Below are positions 42,233-50,242 of a stretch of DNA of 64,000 bases, piece after piece (positions within the stretch are counted from its first letter, which is position 1; the number at the start of each line of letters is the position of its first letter). Origin of the DNA: Flavobacterium denitrificans DSM 15936. Lineage in GTDB: Bacteria; Bacteroidota; Bacteroidia; Flavobacteriales; Flavobacteriaceae. The stretch is taken from positions 62,001-126,000 of the forward strand of contig NZ_AUDL01000008.1 of assembly GCF_000425445.1 (NCBI RefSeq), given 5' to 3'. The notes under the pieces are model-generated. The model ran no database searches and was not told where the DNA came from. It worked only from the letters and a program-made list of their open reading frames with translations. A program made the translations under genes and the position numbers.

Positions 42233-44722
42233 ATGAAAAACTTTATTTTATCTGCCCTTTTATTTTTTTCGTTTACTGCCTTTGCGCAAATCAAAGGAAC
42301 TATCACCGATGAAAAAGGAAATCCTTTGCCATTTGTTTCTGTTTTTGAAGAAAACACTTATGTTGGGACAACTTCAAACGAACAAGGAAAATATCAGTTA
42401 AATGTAAAAGAGCCCGGTAAAAACAAGATCCTTTTTCAATATTTAGGTTTTAAAACGCAAAAACTCACGGTTTCTTCAGATTCAAAAACAATCACTCTTG
42501 ACGTCAAAATGTTTGAGGAAAGTTTTACTTTGAATGAAGTTGTAATTGACCCTAAAAACAATCCCGCTGATGCCATCATAAAAAGTGCAATTGCAAATAA
42601 AAAAGACAATTCAGATAAAACGGGACGCTACAAAGCCGATTTTTATTCAAAAGGAATGTTCAAAGTAAAAGATTTGCCAAAAAAAATCTTAGGGCAAAAA
42701 GTGGATCTTGGCGATGATATGGCTTCCAACCTAGATTCAACCGGAACAGGAATTTTATATTTATCTGAAACCGTGTCAAAAATCTCTTTTGAGAAGCCCG
42801 ATAAATTAAAAGAGAAAATAATCGCTTCGAAAATCTCAGGAAATGATAACGGATACAGCTACAACACTGCCGAACTATCGACTTATGATTTTTATGACAA
42901 TACTTTAGATTTCGACATCAAACTCATTTCTCCGATCGCCGACAACGCCTTTAGTTATTATAAATATAAACTTGAAGGAAGTTTTTTTGATGACAATAAA
43001 CATCAAATCTTTAAAATTAAAGTAACACCAAAACGAGACAAAGAACCCGTTTTTGAAGGCTACATTTATATTATTGATGATAGTTTTGCCATTTATGCGA
43101 TTGATTTAGAAATAAAAGGCTATCGCATGAAAAATGAATTTACCGAAATAATGAAATTGAAACAAAGTTTCAGCTATAATTCGGCGAATAAAATATGGTC
43201 AAAAAATGCGCAATCGCTTTCTTTTAACGCTGGTGTTTTCGGAATTAAATTCTCCGGAACATTTAATTACGTGTATTCCAATTATGAATTTCCGGCTTCT
43301 TTTGAAAAGAAAACTTTCGGAAATGAAATTGTGGCTTTTGAACCAAATGCGAATAAAAAAGACGAAGCTTTTTGGAATCAAATTCGTCCAATTCCATTAA
43401 CTATCGAAGAAAGTACTGATTACACAAAAAAAGACAGCTTGCTCACTATCAGAAAATCAAGAAAATATACTGATTCCATTGATGCTAAAAACAATAAATT
43501 CAAAGTTTGGGATGTATTAATGGGGTATGATTACAAGAATACCTTCAAAAGCTATTCTTTTAATTACAAAGGTTTATTAAACTTGAGTTCTTTAAGTTTC
43601 AATACGGTTCAGGGATTCAATTTAGATTCTGGTTTTTCATTTAAAAAATGGAATGAAGAAAAAGGGAAAAGCACCTCTATAAGTACTACATTCAATTATG
43701 GTTTTTCAGACGATCGTTTACGTATTATAGGCGAATTCAGTCATCAATTCAACACTATAAATTACGCTTCAATTTTTGTTTCTGGAGGAACAAAAACAGC
43801 ACAATTTAATAGTACAGAACCAATTACCAAATTTGTCAACTCCATAAGTTCATTGTTTTTCAAAGACAATTATATGAAACTGTACAATTTGGAATTTGCC
43901 CAAATTAATTACACTCAAGATGTTGCAAACGGAATAAACCTAAACGCAAAAATAGCTTACGAACAACGAAAACCTCTTTTCAATACAACTGATTATTCGT
44001 TTTTTAAACAAGACGATATTTATTCGTCCAATAATCCGCTGGCGCCAAATGATTTCACGACACCAGCCTTTGATCAGCATCATTTATTTAAAACTGCTTT
44101 GAGTGCGAGAATTAATTTTGGAAATAAATACATTTCGAGACCTAACGAAAGATTTAATATCAAGAACGAAAAATATCCAACTGTATATTTAATCTTCGAA
44201 AAAGCCTTTGCTGCCAGCGAGAAAAAATATGAATTTGAGCGAATTGGCGCTTCTGTCCAATATGATTTATCGTTAGGTAACAAAGGAACATTGGGAACAA
44301 ATTTCAAAGCCGGAAAATTCTATAATGCTGAAAATATCGCTTTCATAGATTATAGACATTTCAACGGAAACCAAACGCACATTGGTACAACAGATCGTTA
44401 TTTGAATGTTTTCAATCTAATGCCATACTATACAAATTCAACAAATGACAGTTATTTCGAAATGCATTTAGAACACAACGATATGGGATTTGTAACTAAT
44501 AAAATCCCGTTGATCAATCTTTTAAAGTCAACAATGAATATTGGGTTTCATGCATTGGCAATTCCAGACCGAAAACCGTACTCTGAATTCACCGTTGGTT
44601 TAGACAACCTAGGTTTTGGAAAATTCAAAGTATTCCGAATCGATTATGTTCACTCTTACCAAGGTGGTGTGCAGCAAAATGGTGTCGTATTTGGGTTGAA
44701 GATTTTGAATGTGTTGGACTAA
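42233..44722 (+). CDS. DUF5686 outer-membrane protein with carboxypeptidase-like domain
   Basis: An 829-residue exported protein. The signal peptide ends near TAFAQ (residue 19). A carboxypeptidase D regulatory-like domain follows (about 20-105, IKGTITDEKGNPLPFVSV to LNEVVI). The DUF5686 region spans the rest, ending in beta-rich strands that look like a barrel. Such proteins resemble TonB receptors without a plug and are found only in Bacteroidota; the function is not established. It is transcribed alone: TATTTTTG at 42208-42215 is a probable -7 box, and convergent repeats close its end. A role in surface polysaccharide or metal handling has been suggested by similarity only. Confidence 0.8.
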   Translation: MKNFILSALLFFSFTAFAQIKGTITDEKGNPLPFVSVFEENTYVGTTSNEQGKYQLNVKEPGKNKILFQYLGFKTQKLTVSSDSKTITLDVKMFEESFTLNEVVIDPKNNPADAIIKSAIANKKDNSDKTGRYKADFYSKGMFKVKDLPKKILGQKVDLGDDMASNLDSTGTGILYLSETVSKISFEKPDKLKEKIIASKISGNDNGYSYNTAELSTYDFYDNTLDFDIKLISPIADNAFSYYKYKLEGSFFDDNKHQIFKIKVTPKRDKEPVFEGYIYIIDDSFAIYAIDLEIKGYRMKNEFTEIMKLKQSFSYNSANKIWSKNAQSLSFNAGVFGIKFSGTFNYVYSNYEFPASFEKKTFGNEIVAFEPNANKKDEAFWNQIRPIPLTIEESTDYTKKDSLLTIRKSRKYTDSIDAKNNKFKVWDVLMGYDYKNTFKSYSFNYKGLLNLSSLSFNTVQGFNLDSGFSFKKWNEEKGKSTSISTTFNYGFSDDRLRIIGEFSHQFNTINYASIFVSGGTKTAQFNSTEPITKFVNSISSLFFKDNYMKLYNLEFAQINYTQDVANGINLNAKIAYEQRKPLFNTTDYSFFKQDDIYSSNNPLAPNDFTTPAFDQHHLFKTALSARINFGNKYISRPNERFNIKNEKYPTVYLIFEKAFAASEKKYEFERIGASVQYDLSLGNKGTLGTNFKAGKFYNAENIAFIDYRHFNGNQTHIGTTDRYLNVFNLMPYYTNSTNDSYFEMHLEHNDMGFVTNKIPLINLLKSTMNIGFHALAIPDRKPYSEFTVGLDNLGFGKFKVFRIDYVHSYQGGVQQNGVVFGLKILNVLD

Positions 44723-44726
44723 GGCG

Positions 44727-44873
44727 CTAAGGTTCTGATTTGCTAAGAATCTAAGTTTTTTCACCTTTAAAAAGTGAAATTACAAGATCTAAAAAAAGCC
44801 TTTGGTTAAACCCAAAGGCTTTTTTAGATTATACAGAATAAAACCTTAGAATCTTAGTAACTCAGAAACTTAG
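44727..44873. repeat. Inverted-repeat element with period-8 arms (CTAAG type), second copy
   Basis: The left arm 44727-44755 and the reverse complement of the right arm 44845-44873 match at 25 of 29 positions. CTAAG/CTGA(G)/CTAAG units recur every 8 bases as in 26796-26987, and it also fills a convergent gap and encloses a terminator (44791-44825). The core sequence differs from the first copy. Confidence 0.78.
44791..44825. terminator. Terminator inside the second CTAAG element
   Basis: The stem AAAAAGCCTTTGG/CCAAAGGCTTTTT is flanked by A- and T-runs and can act in both directions. Confidence 0.85.
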
Positions 44874-44878
44874 TATCT

Positions 44879-45754
44879 TCAACTATAATCATCTGGCTCA
44901 ACATGTATCAAAACATGCCCAAGTTCTGGGATTTCTTTTCTTAAAGTATCTTTTAATAAGTGTGCTAAATCGTGCCCTTCTTTTACCGAAATTTTTGCAG
45001 AAACAATCGCATGCAGATCAACATGGTATTTCATTCCTGCTTTACGTATAAAGCATTTTTCTGTCCCAAGAATTCCAGGAACCAATAAAGCTTTTACGCG
45101 AATTTCTTCTACTAAATCTTCATGAAGATTTTCATCCATAATTTCGCCAAGTGCAGGTCTGAAAATCTTGTAACTATTATATAAAATGAAAAACGCAGCA
45201 AAAAGTGCTGCCCAATCATCTGCTGATTCGTAACCTTTCCCCATAACCAAAGCAATCGAAATCCCGATAAACGCCGCTACCGAAGTTATGGCATCACTTC
45301 TGTGGTGCCATGCATCAGCAGCCAAAGAAGTACTGTTTGTTTGTTTACTTCGTTTCATTACGACACGAAATGAATATTCTTTCCAAATAATAATTGCGCC
45401 CAAAACATACAAAGTCCAAGATTTTGGCAAATCATGCGAAGTACCAATATTGGAAATACTTTCGTAACCAATAATGGTTGCTGAAGTAATTAGAAATCCA
45501 ACCACCAAAAAGGTAATCAAAGGTTCTGCACGGCCGTGACCGTAAGGATGATTTTCATCTGCTGGTTTATTCGAATATTTGATTCCGAATAGCACCAAAA
45601 AAGATGCAAATATATCTGTCGTTGATTCTATTGCATCAGCAATCAGGGCATATGAATTGCCAAAAAAACCTGCGAGACCTTTTATAAGTGCCAAGCAGGT
45701 GTTTCCTATTATACTAAATATAGTAGCTTTTACAGCTTTTTGTTCGTTTGTCAT
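44879..45754 (-). CDS. Cation diffusion facilitator (zinc/iron-type efflux) protein
   Basis: A 291-residue CDF transporter with six membrane helices in the first 205 residues. Metal-site residues are visible as DAIESTTD (helix 2, about 40-47) and HHRSD (helix 5, about 148-152), the HD/DD arrangement common for Zn2+ and other divalent ions. A cytosolic C-terminal domain (about 210-291) with DLHAIVSAKISVKEGHDLAHLL carries further His/Asp residues. It exports divalent cations with proton exchange. Length is normal. The metal cannot be decided here; Zn2+, Fe2+ or Mn2+ are all possible. It is monocistronic. Confidence 0.88.
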   Translation of the reverse strand: MTNEQKAVKATIFSIIGNTCLALIKGLAGFFGNSYALIADAIESTTDIFASFLVLFGIKYSNKPADENHPYGHGRAEPLITFLVVGFLITSATIIGYESISNIGTSHDLPKSWTLYVLGAIIIWKEYSFRVVMKRSKQTNSTSLAADAWHHRSDAITSVAAFIGISIALVMGKGYESADDWAALFAAFFILYNSYKIFRPALGEIMDENLHEDLVEEIRVKALLVPGILGTEKCFIRKAGMKYHVDLHAIVSAKISVKEGHDLAHLLKDTLRKEIPELGHVLIHVEPDDYS

Positions 45755-45775
45755 TTAGCGACTTTTATTTTTTTC

Positions 45776-45900
45776 GCCACGAATTACACAAATTACACGA
45801 AGATTAATATTTCGTTTTATTTCACTAATTTTTTCAGAATTAAACTTGTGCAATTGAATTTTAAAAAATAAAAATTAGTGCAATTCGTGTAATTCGTGGC
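45776..45900. repeat. Inverted-repeat element with period-9 arms (CACGAATTA type)
   Basis: The left arm 45776-45802 and the reverse complement of the right arm 45874-45900 match at 23 of 27 positions. The left arm holds CACGAATTA, CACAAATTA and CACGAAG in direct repeat. The core has its own inner inverted pair (CACTAATTTT / AAAATTAGTG). It lies between the CDF and murA genes. Confidence 0.75.
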
Positions 45901-45910
45901 TATAACTTTT

Positions 45911-47224
45911 TTACGCTCTCACGATTTTTGCTCCAATCGCTCTCAAACGCTCGTCGATACGCTCATATCCACGGTCGATTTGCTCGATATTCTGGATTGT
46001 ACTTGTTCCTTTTGCAGAAAGCGCCGCAATCAATAATGAGATTCCTGCACGAATATCAGGAGATGACATTGTAGTTGCTTTCAATTGAGATTCGAAATTA
46101 TGTCCCATAACCACTGCTCTGTGCGGATCACATAACATAATTTTTGCTCCCATATCGATTAATTTATCCACGAAGAACAAACGGCTTTCGAACATTTTTT
46201 GGTGAATTAAAACATCTCCTTTTGCTTGTGTTGCTACGACTAAAACGATACTTAATAAGTCAGGTGTAAATCCTGGCCATGGTGCATCTGCAATAGTTAA
46301 GATAGAACCATCGATATCCGTTTTTACTTCATATCCATCTTTGTGAGCAGGAATATAAATATCATCATTACGTTTCTCAACTGTAATTCCAAGTTTTCTA
46401 AAAGTATTCGGAATCAAACCTAGGTTTTCCCAGCTTACATTTTTGATTGTGATTTCACTTTTTGTCATAGCCGCAAGACCAATCCAAGAACCGATTTCAA
46501 TCATATCAGGAAGAATTCTATGCTCGCAACCGCCAAGGCTTTCAACACCTTCAATAGTCAATAAGTTAGAACCAACTCCTGTGATTTTAGCTCCCATAGA
46601 GTTAAGCATTTTACACAATTGCTGTAAGTATGGCTCACAAGCTGCGTTATAAACTGTAGTTGTTCCTTTTGCTAAAACGGCAGCCATTACAATGTTTGCA
46701 GTTCCAGTTACAGAAGCCTCGTCTAAAAGCATATCTGTTCCTTTAAGACCTTCCTCAGGAGTTTCTACTCCGTAAAAGTGATCTTCTCTGTTATATCTGA
46801 ATTTTGCTCCAAGATTGATGAAACCCTCAAAGTGCGTATCTAATCTACGACGACCAATTTTATCTCCTCCTGGTTTTGGAATATATCCTTTTCCGAAACG
46901 CGCCAAAAGTGGCCCAACAATCATAATAGAACCACGAAGCGCTCCACCTTCTTTTTTGAAGGCTTCAGTTTCTAAATATCCAACATTAACCTCATCAGCT
47001 TGAAAAGTAATTGATCCTGGCTCATTGCGTTGAATCTTCACCCCTAAATTCCCCAACAAAGTGATTAATTTATTGATGTCTATAATATCAGGAATGTTAT
47101 TAATTTTTACTTTCTCTCCTGTTAGAAGCACGGCACATAAAATTTGTAATGCCTCATTTTTTGCTCCTTGCGGAGTGATTTCTCCTTTTAAAGGAGTTCC
47201 TCCTTCGATTTTAAAAATTCCCAT
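45911..47224 (-). CDS. murA: UDP-N-acetylglucosamine 1-carboxyvinyltransferase
   Basis: A 437-residue enzyme for the first committed step of peptidoglycan synthesis, adding enolpyruvate from PEP to UDP-GlcNAc. Two inside-out alpha/beta domains are present, with Lys22 in QGAKNEA, ARFGKGYIPKPGG (109-120) and SPDIRAG near the end. The loop that carries the catalytic Cys115 in E. coli (GGC.IG.RP) reads GGDKIGRR here, with Asp121 in its place. Aspartate at this site is known in other MurA enzymes (Mycobacterium, Chlamydia), keeps activity and blocks alkylation by fosfomycin. It is the last gene of a row DUF493, DUF4290, murA, with a hairpin element just before its start. Confidence 0.95.
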   Translation of the reverse strand: MGIFKIEGGTPLKGEITPQGAKNEALQILCAVLLTGEKVKINNIPDIIDINKLITLLGNLGVKIQRNEPGSITFQADEVNVGYLETEAFKKEGGALRGSIMIVGPLLARFGKGYIPKPGGDKIGRRRLDTHFEGFINLGAKFRYNREDHFYGVETPEEGLKGTDMLLDEASVTGTANIVMAAVLAKGTTTVYNAACEPYLQQLCKMLNSMGAKITGVGSNLLTIEGVESLGGCEHRILPDMIEIGSWIGLAAMTKSEITIKNVSWENLGLIPNTFRKLGITVEKRNDDIYIPAHKDGYEVKTDIDGSILTIADAPWPGFTPDLLSIVLVVATQAKGDVLIHQKMFESRLFFVDKLIDMGAKIMLCDPHRAVVMGHNFESQLKATTMSSPDIRAGISLLIAALSAKGTSTIQNIEQIDRGYERIDERLRAIGAKIVRA

Positions 47225-47252
47225 AGATTGTTTTTAGGTTCTTTTAAAGTTT

Positions 47253-47319
47253 CTAAGATTCTGAGACTCTAAGATTCTAAGTAAAAACTCAGCAACTTAG
47301 TAGCTTAGTAGCTTAGCAG
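47253..47319. repeat. Hairpin with period-8 arms (CTAAG type), third copy
   Basis: CTAAGATT, CTGAGACT, CTAAGATT, CTAAG on the left (47253-47281) pair with CTCAGCAA, CTTAGTAG, CTTAGTAG, CTTAGCAG on the right (47288-47319), with only a 6-base loop. No terminator lies inside. It sits between DUF4290 and murA, so it would be transcribed into a hairpin before murA. Confidence 0.75.
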
Positions 47320-47325
47320 CTTTTT

Positions 47326-48045
47326 TTATTTCTGATTATTGTTTTTTTGAAAGTTTTTCTGTTTACTTCCTTTATTGTTTTTATTGTTCTGTGTTTTTGC
47401 TTGTCCTCCCTGAGTAGTTTTATTTGACACTCTTTTGTTGGTACGCATTAAATCTGTTGTGTTCAAAAGCTCTTCTGTACTGTGCAACAAATTGATTTTT
47501 CCTCCAGAAAGTTCATATAGATGCTCAAATATCACATCATCTTTTACAGTGTCTTTGTTCCAACTTAAGAAAGATTTCTTCATGTGGTTTGCAATAACCA
47601 TAACCAAAGCGTTTTTCATTTCACCTTCTTCCCATTTATTGGCAACATCAATCATATATTTAATGTTGTTTCCGTAAAATCTGTATTTTGGGAAGTTTTG
47701 CGGATACTGCAAAGTCTCTGGTTTTAATTGCAGAACATCTCGTGACGGAATTGGATATGGCGATTCAACGTTCAATTTGAAATCAGACATAATAAAAAGC
47801 TGATCCCACAATTTGTGTTGAAAATCGGGCACATCACGCAAATGCGGATTCAAGCTTCCCATAACTTGAATGATGTATTTCGCAGCTTTATTGCGCGTTT
47901 CATCATCTTCAATAGCGGTAGCCTGATCGATCAATTTTTGTAAATGACGACCATATTCGGGAATTATTAATCGTTGTCTTTCAGAATTATATTCTAGATT
48001 ATAGACAACATCACTTGCGGCTTCTCTTTTATATTTTTCGATCAT
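47326..48045 (-). CDS. DUF4290 protein
   Basis: A 239-residue cytosolic protein of the DUF4290 family, found in Bacteroidota directly upstream of murA. The family core is visible: YNLEYNSERQRLIIPEYGRHLQKLID at the start, LNPHLRDVPDFQHKLWDQLFIM in the middle, and YGNNIKYMIDVANKWEEGEMKNALVMVIANHMKKSF, likely helical. A C-terminal tail of about 30 residues is a low-complexity Asn/Lys/Gln stretch (NNKNNKGSKQKNFQKNN), probably disordered and nucleic-acid- or membrane-contacting. Function is unknown; the constant murA neighbour suggests a wall-related role. It follows the DUF493 gene by 4 bases. Confidence 0.85.
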   Translation of the reverse strand: MIEKYKREAASDVVYNLEYNSERQRLIIPEYGRHLQKLIDQATAIEDDETRNKAAKYIIQVMGSLNPHLRDVPDFQHKLWDQLFIMSDFKLNVESPYPIPSRDVLQLKPETLQYPQNFPKYRFYGNNIKYMIDVANKWEEGEMKNALVMVIANHMKKSFLSWNKDTVKDDVIFEHLYELSGGKINLLHSTEELLNTTDLMRTNKRVSNKTTQGGQAKTQNNKNNKGSKQKNFQKNNNQK

Positions 48046-48049
48046 AAGT

Positions 48050-48346
48050 TTATAATGAAACTATACCTTCTATTGTAGAAACTTCTTTGTATTTACTGAT
48101 CACATCATCTGAGCTGTTCATTGTAACATCTACAGAAACGCTGGTAAACTTACCTGTTTTTGATTTTGTTGTTTTAATAACCGCTCCCATTCTGTCAAAA
48201 GCTTTTTCAACACGCTCTACATTATCTGCAACAGAAGGCACAATGAATTTGTACAAATATTCTGCTGGCCAAGTATTTGCGTTATCAAGCTCTAATTTTA
48301 ATCTTTCGTAAAATTCGGCTGTATTTTTTTCTTTATCGTTCTCCAT
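48050..48346 (-). CDS. DUF493 (YbeD-like) protein
   Basis: A 98-residue cytosolic protein with the compact alpha/beta DUF493 fold. Segments LYKFIVPSVADNVERVEKAFD and GKFTSVSVDVTMNSSDDVISKYKEV match the YbeD layout of ferredoxin-like strands. In E. coli YbeD lies next to lipB; its molecular role is not settled. Here it heads a small operon with DUF4290 and murA on the minus strand. The gene starts 250 bases before the divergently transcribed esterase gene; that gap holds the repeats at 48421-48442 and 48522-48582. Confidence 0.85.
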   Translation of the reverse strand: MENDKEKNTAEFYERLKLELDNANTWPAEYLYKFIVPSVADNVERVEKAFDRMGAVIKTTKSKTGKFTSVSVDVTMNSSDDVISKYKEVSTIEGIVSL

Positions 48347-48420
48347 TCGTAATTAAAAATAAACGCAAATATACGTTTTTGATTTTAGACTTTTTAGATT
48401 TTTTCTTTCGAAAAAAGGTT

Positions 48421-48442
48421 CAAAGTTACAAAGTTACAAAGG
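48421..48442. repeat. Short period-8 repeat (CAAAGTTA)
   Basis: CAAAGTTA occurs twice in tandem, followed by CAAAGG. It has no inverted partner nearby. It is of the same short-period type as the larger elements. Confidence 0.6.
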
Positions 48443-48521
48443 TGGAGAGAAAAAAGATTTAGAAGATTATTTCAATGTAAATTTTACGCTTATATTTGAG
48501 ATTGCATTACTACAAAATTTG

Positions 48522-48582
48522 CTCGCGAAGTCGCGAAGACGCAAAGTTTTTAAACTTCTTTGCGACTCTGCGTCTTTGCGAG
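48522..48582. repeat. Hairpin with period-8 arms (CGCGAAG type)
   Basis: Left arm CTCGCGAAG, TCGCGAAG, ACGCAAAG (48522-48546) and right arm CTTTGCGACT, CTGCGTCT, TTGCGAG (48558-48582) are inverted copies at 20 of 25 positions. The loop is 11 bases. It ends 17 bases before the esterase start codon, and TATATTTG at 48491-48498 lies just upstream, so the hairpin would lie in the mRNA leader. Confidence 0.75.
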
Positions 48583-48599
48583 ATTAAAAAAACATTACA

Positions 48600-49514
48600 A
48601 TGAAAAAAAATCTTTTACTTTTTATCGCGCTTATAGCCAACAACATCCAAGCACAAGAAGTTAAAACACTCACTTATTTCCAAAACGACACTCTAAAACT
48701 GGATTTAGATTTATATCTGCCAAAGAAAAAAGCTGGCGAAAAAATCCCCTTAATAATGTTTGCTTTTGGTGGCGGATTTTCTGGAGGAGAGCGTACCAGC
48801 GAAAAAGAATTTGCAATGTTTATGGCACAAAACGGATATGCGGTTGCGAGCATTTCGTATAGTTTATACATGAAAAATAAAGATTTTGGTTGCAAAGGAA
48901 CTTTAACCGAAAAAATAAAAGCAATTCAAATTGGCGTGAGCGACATGTGGCAAGCAACTGGATATTTAGTCGAAAATGCAGATAAATACAATCTCGATAC
49001 TTCAAAAATCTTTATTTCTGGAATTAGTGCCGGAGCAGAAATTAGTTACCATGCAGCTTTTTGGGATTACAAATTGATGAATCTTTACAAAAACAATCTT
49101 CCAGAAAACTTCAAATACAAAGGTTTAATTGGAGGTTCGGGGGCGATTCAGGATATTAATTTGATTACGAAAGAAAAAGCAATTCCGATGCTATTGGCGC
49201 ATGGAAATAGCGATGAAACCGTTCCGTATGCTGCAGGCTCACATCGTTCGTGCCCAACAAATGCTTCTGGTTGGTTGATTCTTTTTGGATCTTATGCTGT
49301 TTACAATCAAATGAACGATTTGCATAAAGATGTTGAATTGATTACTTTTTGTGGAGGCGGACATGAATTCTCTGGTTATCTTTTTCACCAAGGACAACAA
49401 TACGTTTTGGATTTTGTGAATGATGTTTTAAAAGGAAAAAGATTTCAATCGCATGTTATTGTTCCTTCTAATAAAAAAGGCAAGGATTCAGGAAAGTATT
49501 TATTTTGCGAGTAA
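48600..49514 (+). CDS. Secreted alpha/beta-hydrolase esterase
   Basis: A 304-residue exported esterase/acetyl-xylan-esterase-like protein. The signal peptide ends near NIQAQ (residue 19). The oxyanion loop is FAFGGGFSGG (55-63), the nucleophile Ser143 is in GISAGAE, and Asp205 (NSDETVPY) with His255 (GGGHEFSG) completes the triad. This resembles the BD-FAE/carboxylesterase type hydrolases of plant-glycan degraders, but no adjacent CAZyme supports a substrate. A hairpin with period-8 arms ends 17 bases before its start codon. A small gene of unknown family follows after 17 bases. Confidence 0.82.
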   Translation: MKKNLLLFIALIANNIQAQEVKTLTYFQNDTLKLDLDLYLPKKKAGEKIPLIMFAFGGGFSGGERTSEKEFAMFMAQNGYAVASISYSLYMKNKDFGCKGTLTEKIKAIQIGVSDMWQATGYLVENADKYNLDTSKIFISGISAGAEISYHAAFWDYKLMNLYKNNLPENFKYKGLIGGSGAIQDINLITKEKAIPMLLAHGNSDETVPYAAGSHRSCPTNASGWLILFGSYAVYNQMNDLHKDVELITFCGGGHEFSGYLFHQGQQYVLDFVNDVLKGKRFQSHVIVPSNKKGKDSGKYLFCE

Positions 49515-49531
49515 TTAATTTTCAGAAAAAA

Positions 49532-49969
49532 ATGCTTACTTCAAATGAAATTAAAGAATTCAACAAAAGAAAAAGATTAGAACAAGTAATATCTTTATCT
49601 AAAGAATACCATGAATTCGAAAATGGAGATCATATTTTCTATTTAAAAACATTTAAAGAAACGAGCAAAAACCATGTTTTATCATATTTAAAATCAATTA
49701 TCGATTCGCAAAAAAATATAGCTTTAGCCTTAAAAAGAAATCAAAAACCATATGATTTTTCCAGACTTGATTCAGGAGGAATCATCAAAATCTGCTATAT
49801 CTTTTATGATCTCTATTTGGTAATTGACAAGAAAAACAGATTCTATTATTTAATTATCCAGGAAAACACCTTTTTTGAAAATGGAAAAAACTGTGAGATC
49901 GCATATTTTAAAGAAGTAAAACCATTTATGCATAAGATTCTTTTTTTCAACAATTTGAAATTAATTTAA
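49532..49969 (+). CDS. Hypothetical protein
   Basis: A 145-residue cytosolic protein, rich in Lys, Phe and Tyr, with no recognised domain. Predicted helical start (EIKEFNKRKRLEQVISLSKEY), then segments FYLKTFKETSKNHVLSYLKS and IIKICYIFYDLYLVIDKK with a possible strand pair. It begins 17 bases past the esterase gene, so the two are co-transcribed and it may share a role, though nothing shows this. The ATG at 49532 is chosen; an upstream TTG at 49505 would overlap the esterase end. Confidence 0.6.
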   Translation: MLTSNEIKEFNKRKRLEQVISLSKEYHEFENGDHIFYLKTFKETSKNHVLSYLKSIIDSQKNIALALKRNQKPYDFSRLDSGGIIKICYIFYDLYLVIDKKNRFYYLIIQENTFFENGKNCEIAYFKEVKPFMHKILFFNNLKLI

Positions 49970-50007
49970 AAAACTAAACAATTCAAAACTTCAAACACGC
50001 ATCTCTG

Positions 50008-50115
50008 AACTGGACTGAAGTCCAGCCCTACAATATTCGCCGAGCCTTTGGCTCTTTTTTGCAATTTAATTTCGCAGGAATGAACCATATTGTAGAGCTG
50101 GACTTCAGTCCAGTT
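50008..50115 (+). repeat. Dispersed inverted-repeat element, copy 2
   Basis: The arms at 50008-50032 and 50091-50115 are inverted copies at 24 of 25 positions, with CTGGACTGAAGTCCAG as inner palindrome. The core holds GAGCC...GGCTC and CGCAGGAA. The core matches copy 1 (18548-18650) in the opposite orientation. It contains no frame, and lies between the hypothetical gene and the AAA gene. Confidence 0.78.
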
Positions 50116-50216
50116 GACCGTAATATTTTTCAACCCCGCAAAAAGAGTTTTTTTTCTAAAAATGCCAAATTTTTCGCTTCTGATAAATATTCTTTTTAAT
50201 TATGAATAAGTTTAGG

Positions 50217-50224
50217 TAAATTTG
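50217..50224 (+). promoter_or_regulatory. -7 box setting the start of the AAA gene
   Basis: TAAATTTG at 50217-50224 puts the transcript start near 50231. That excludes the TTG at 50222 and favours the GTG at 50243 as the start codon. Confidence 0.7.
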
Positions 50225-50242
50225 CCCTTTATTTTTAGAATA

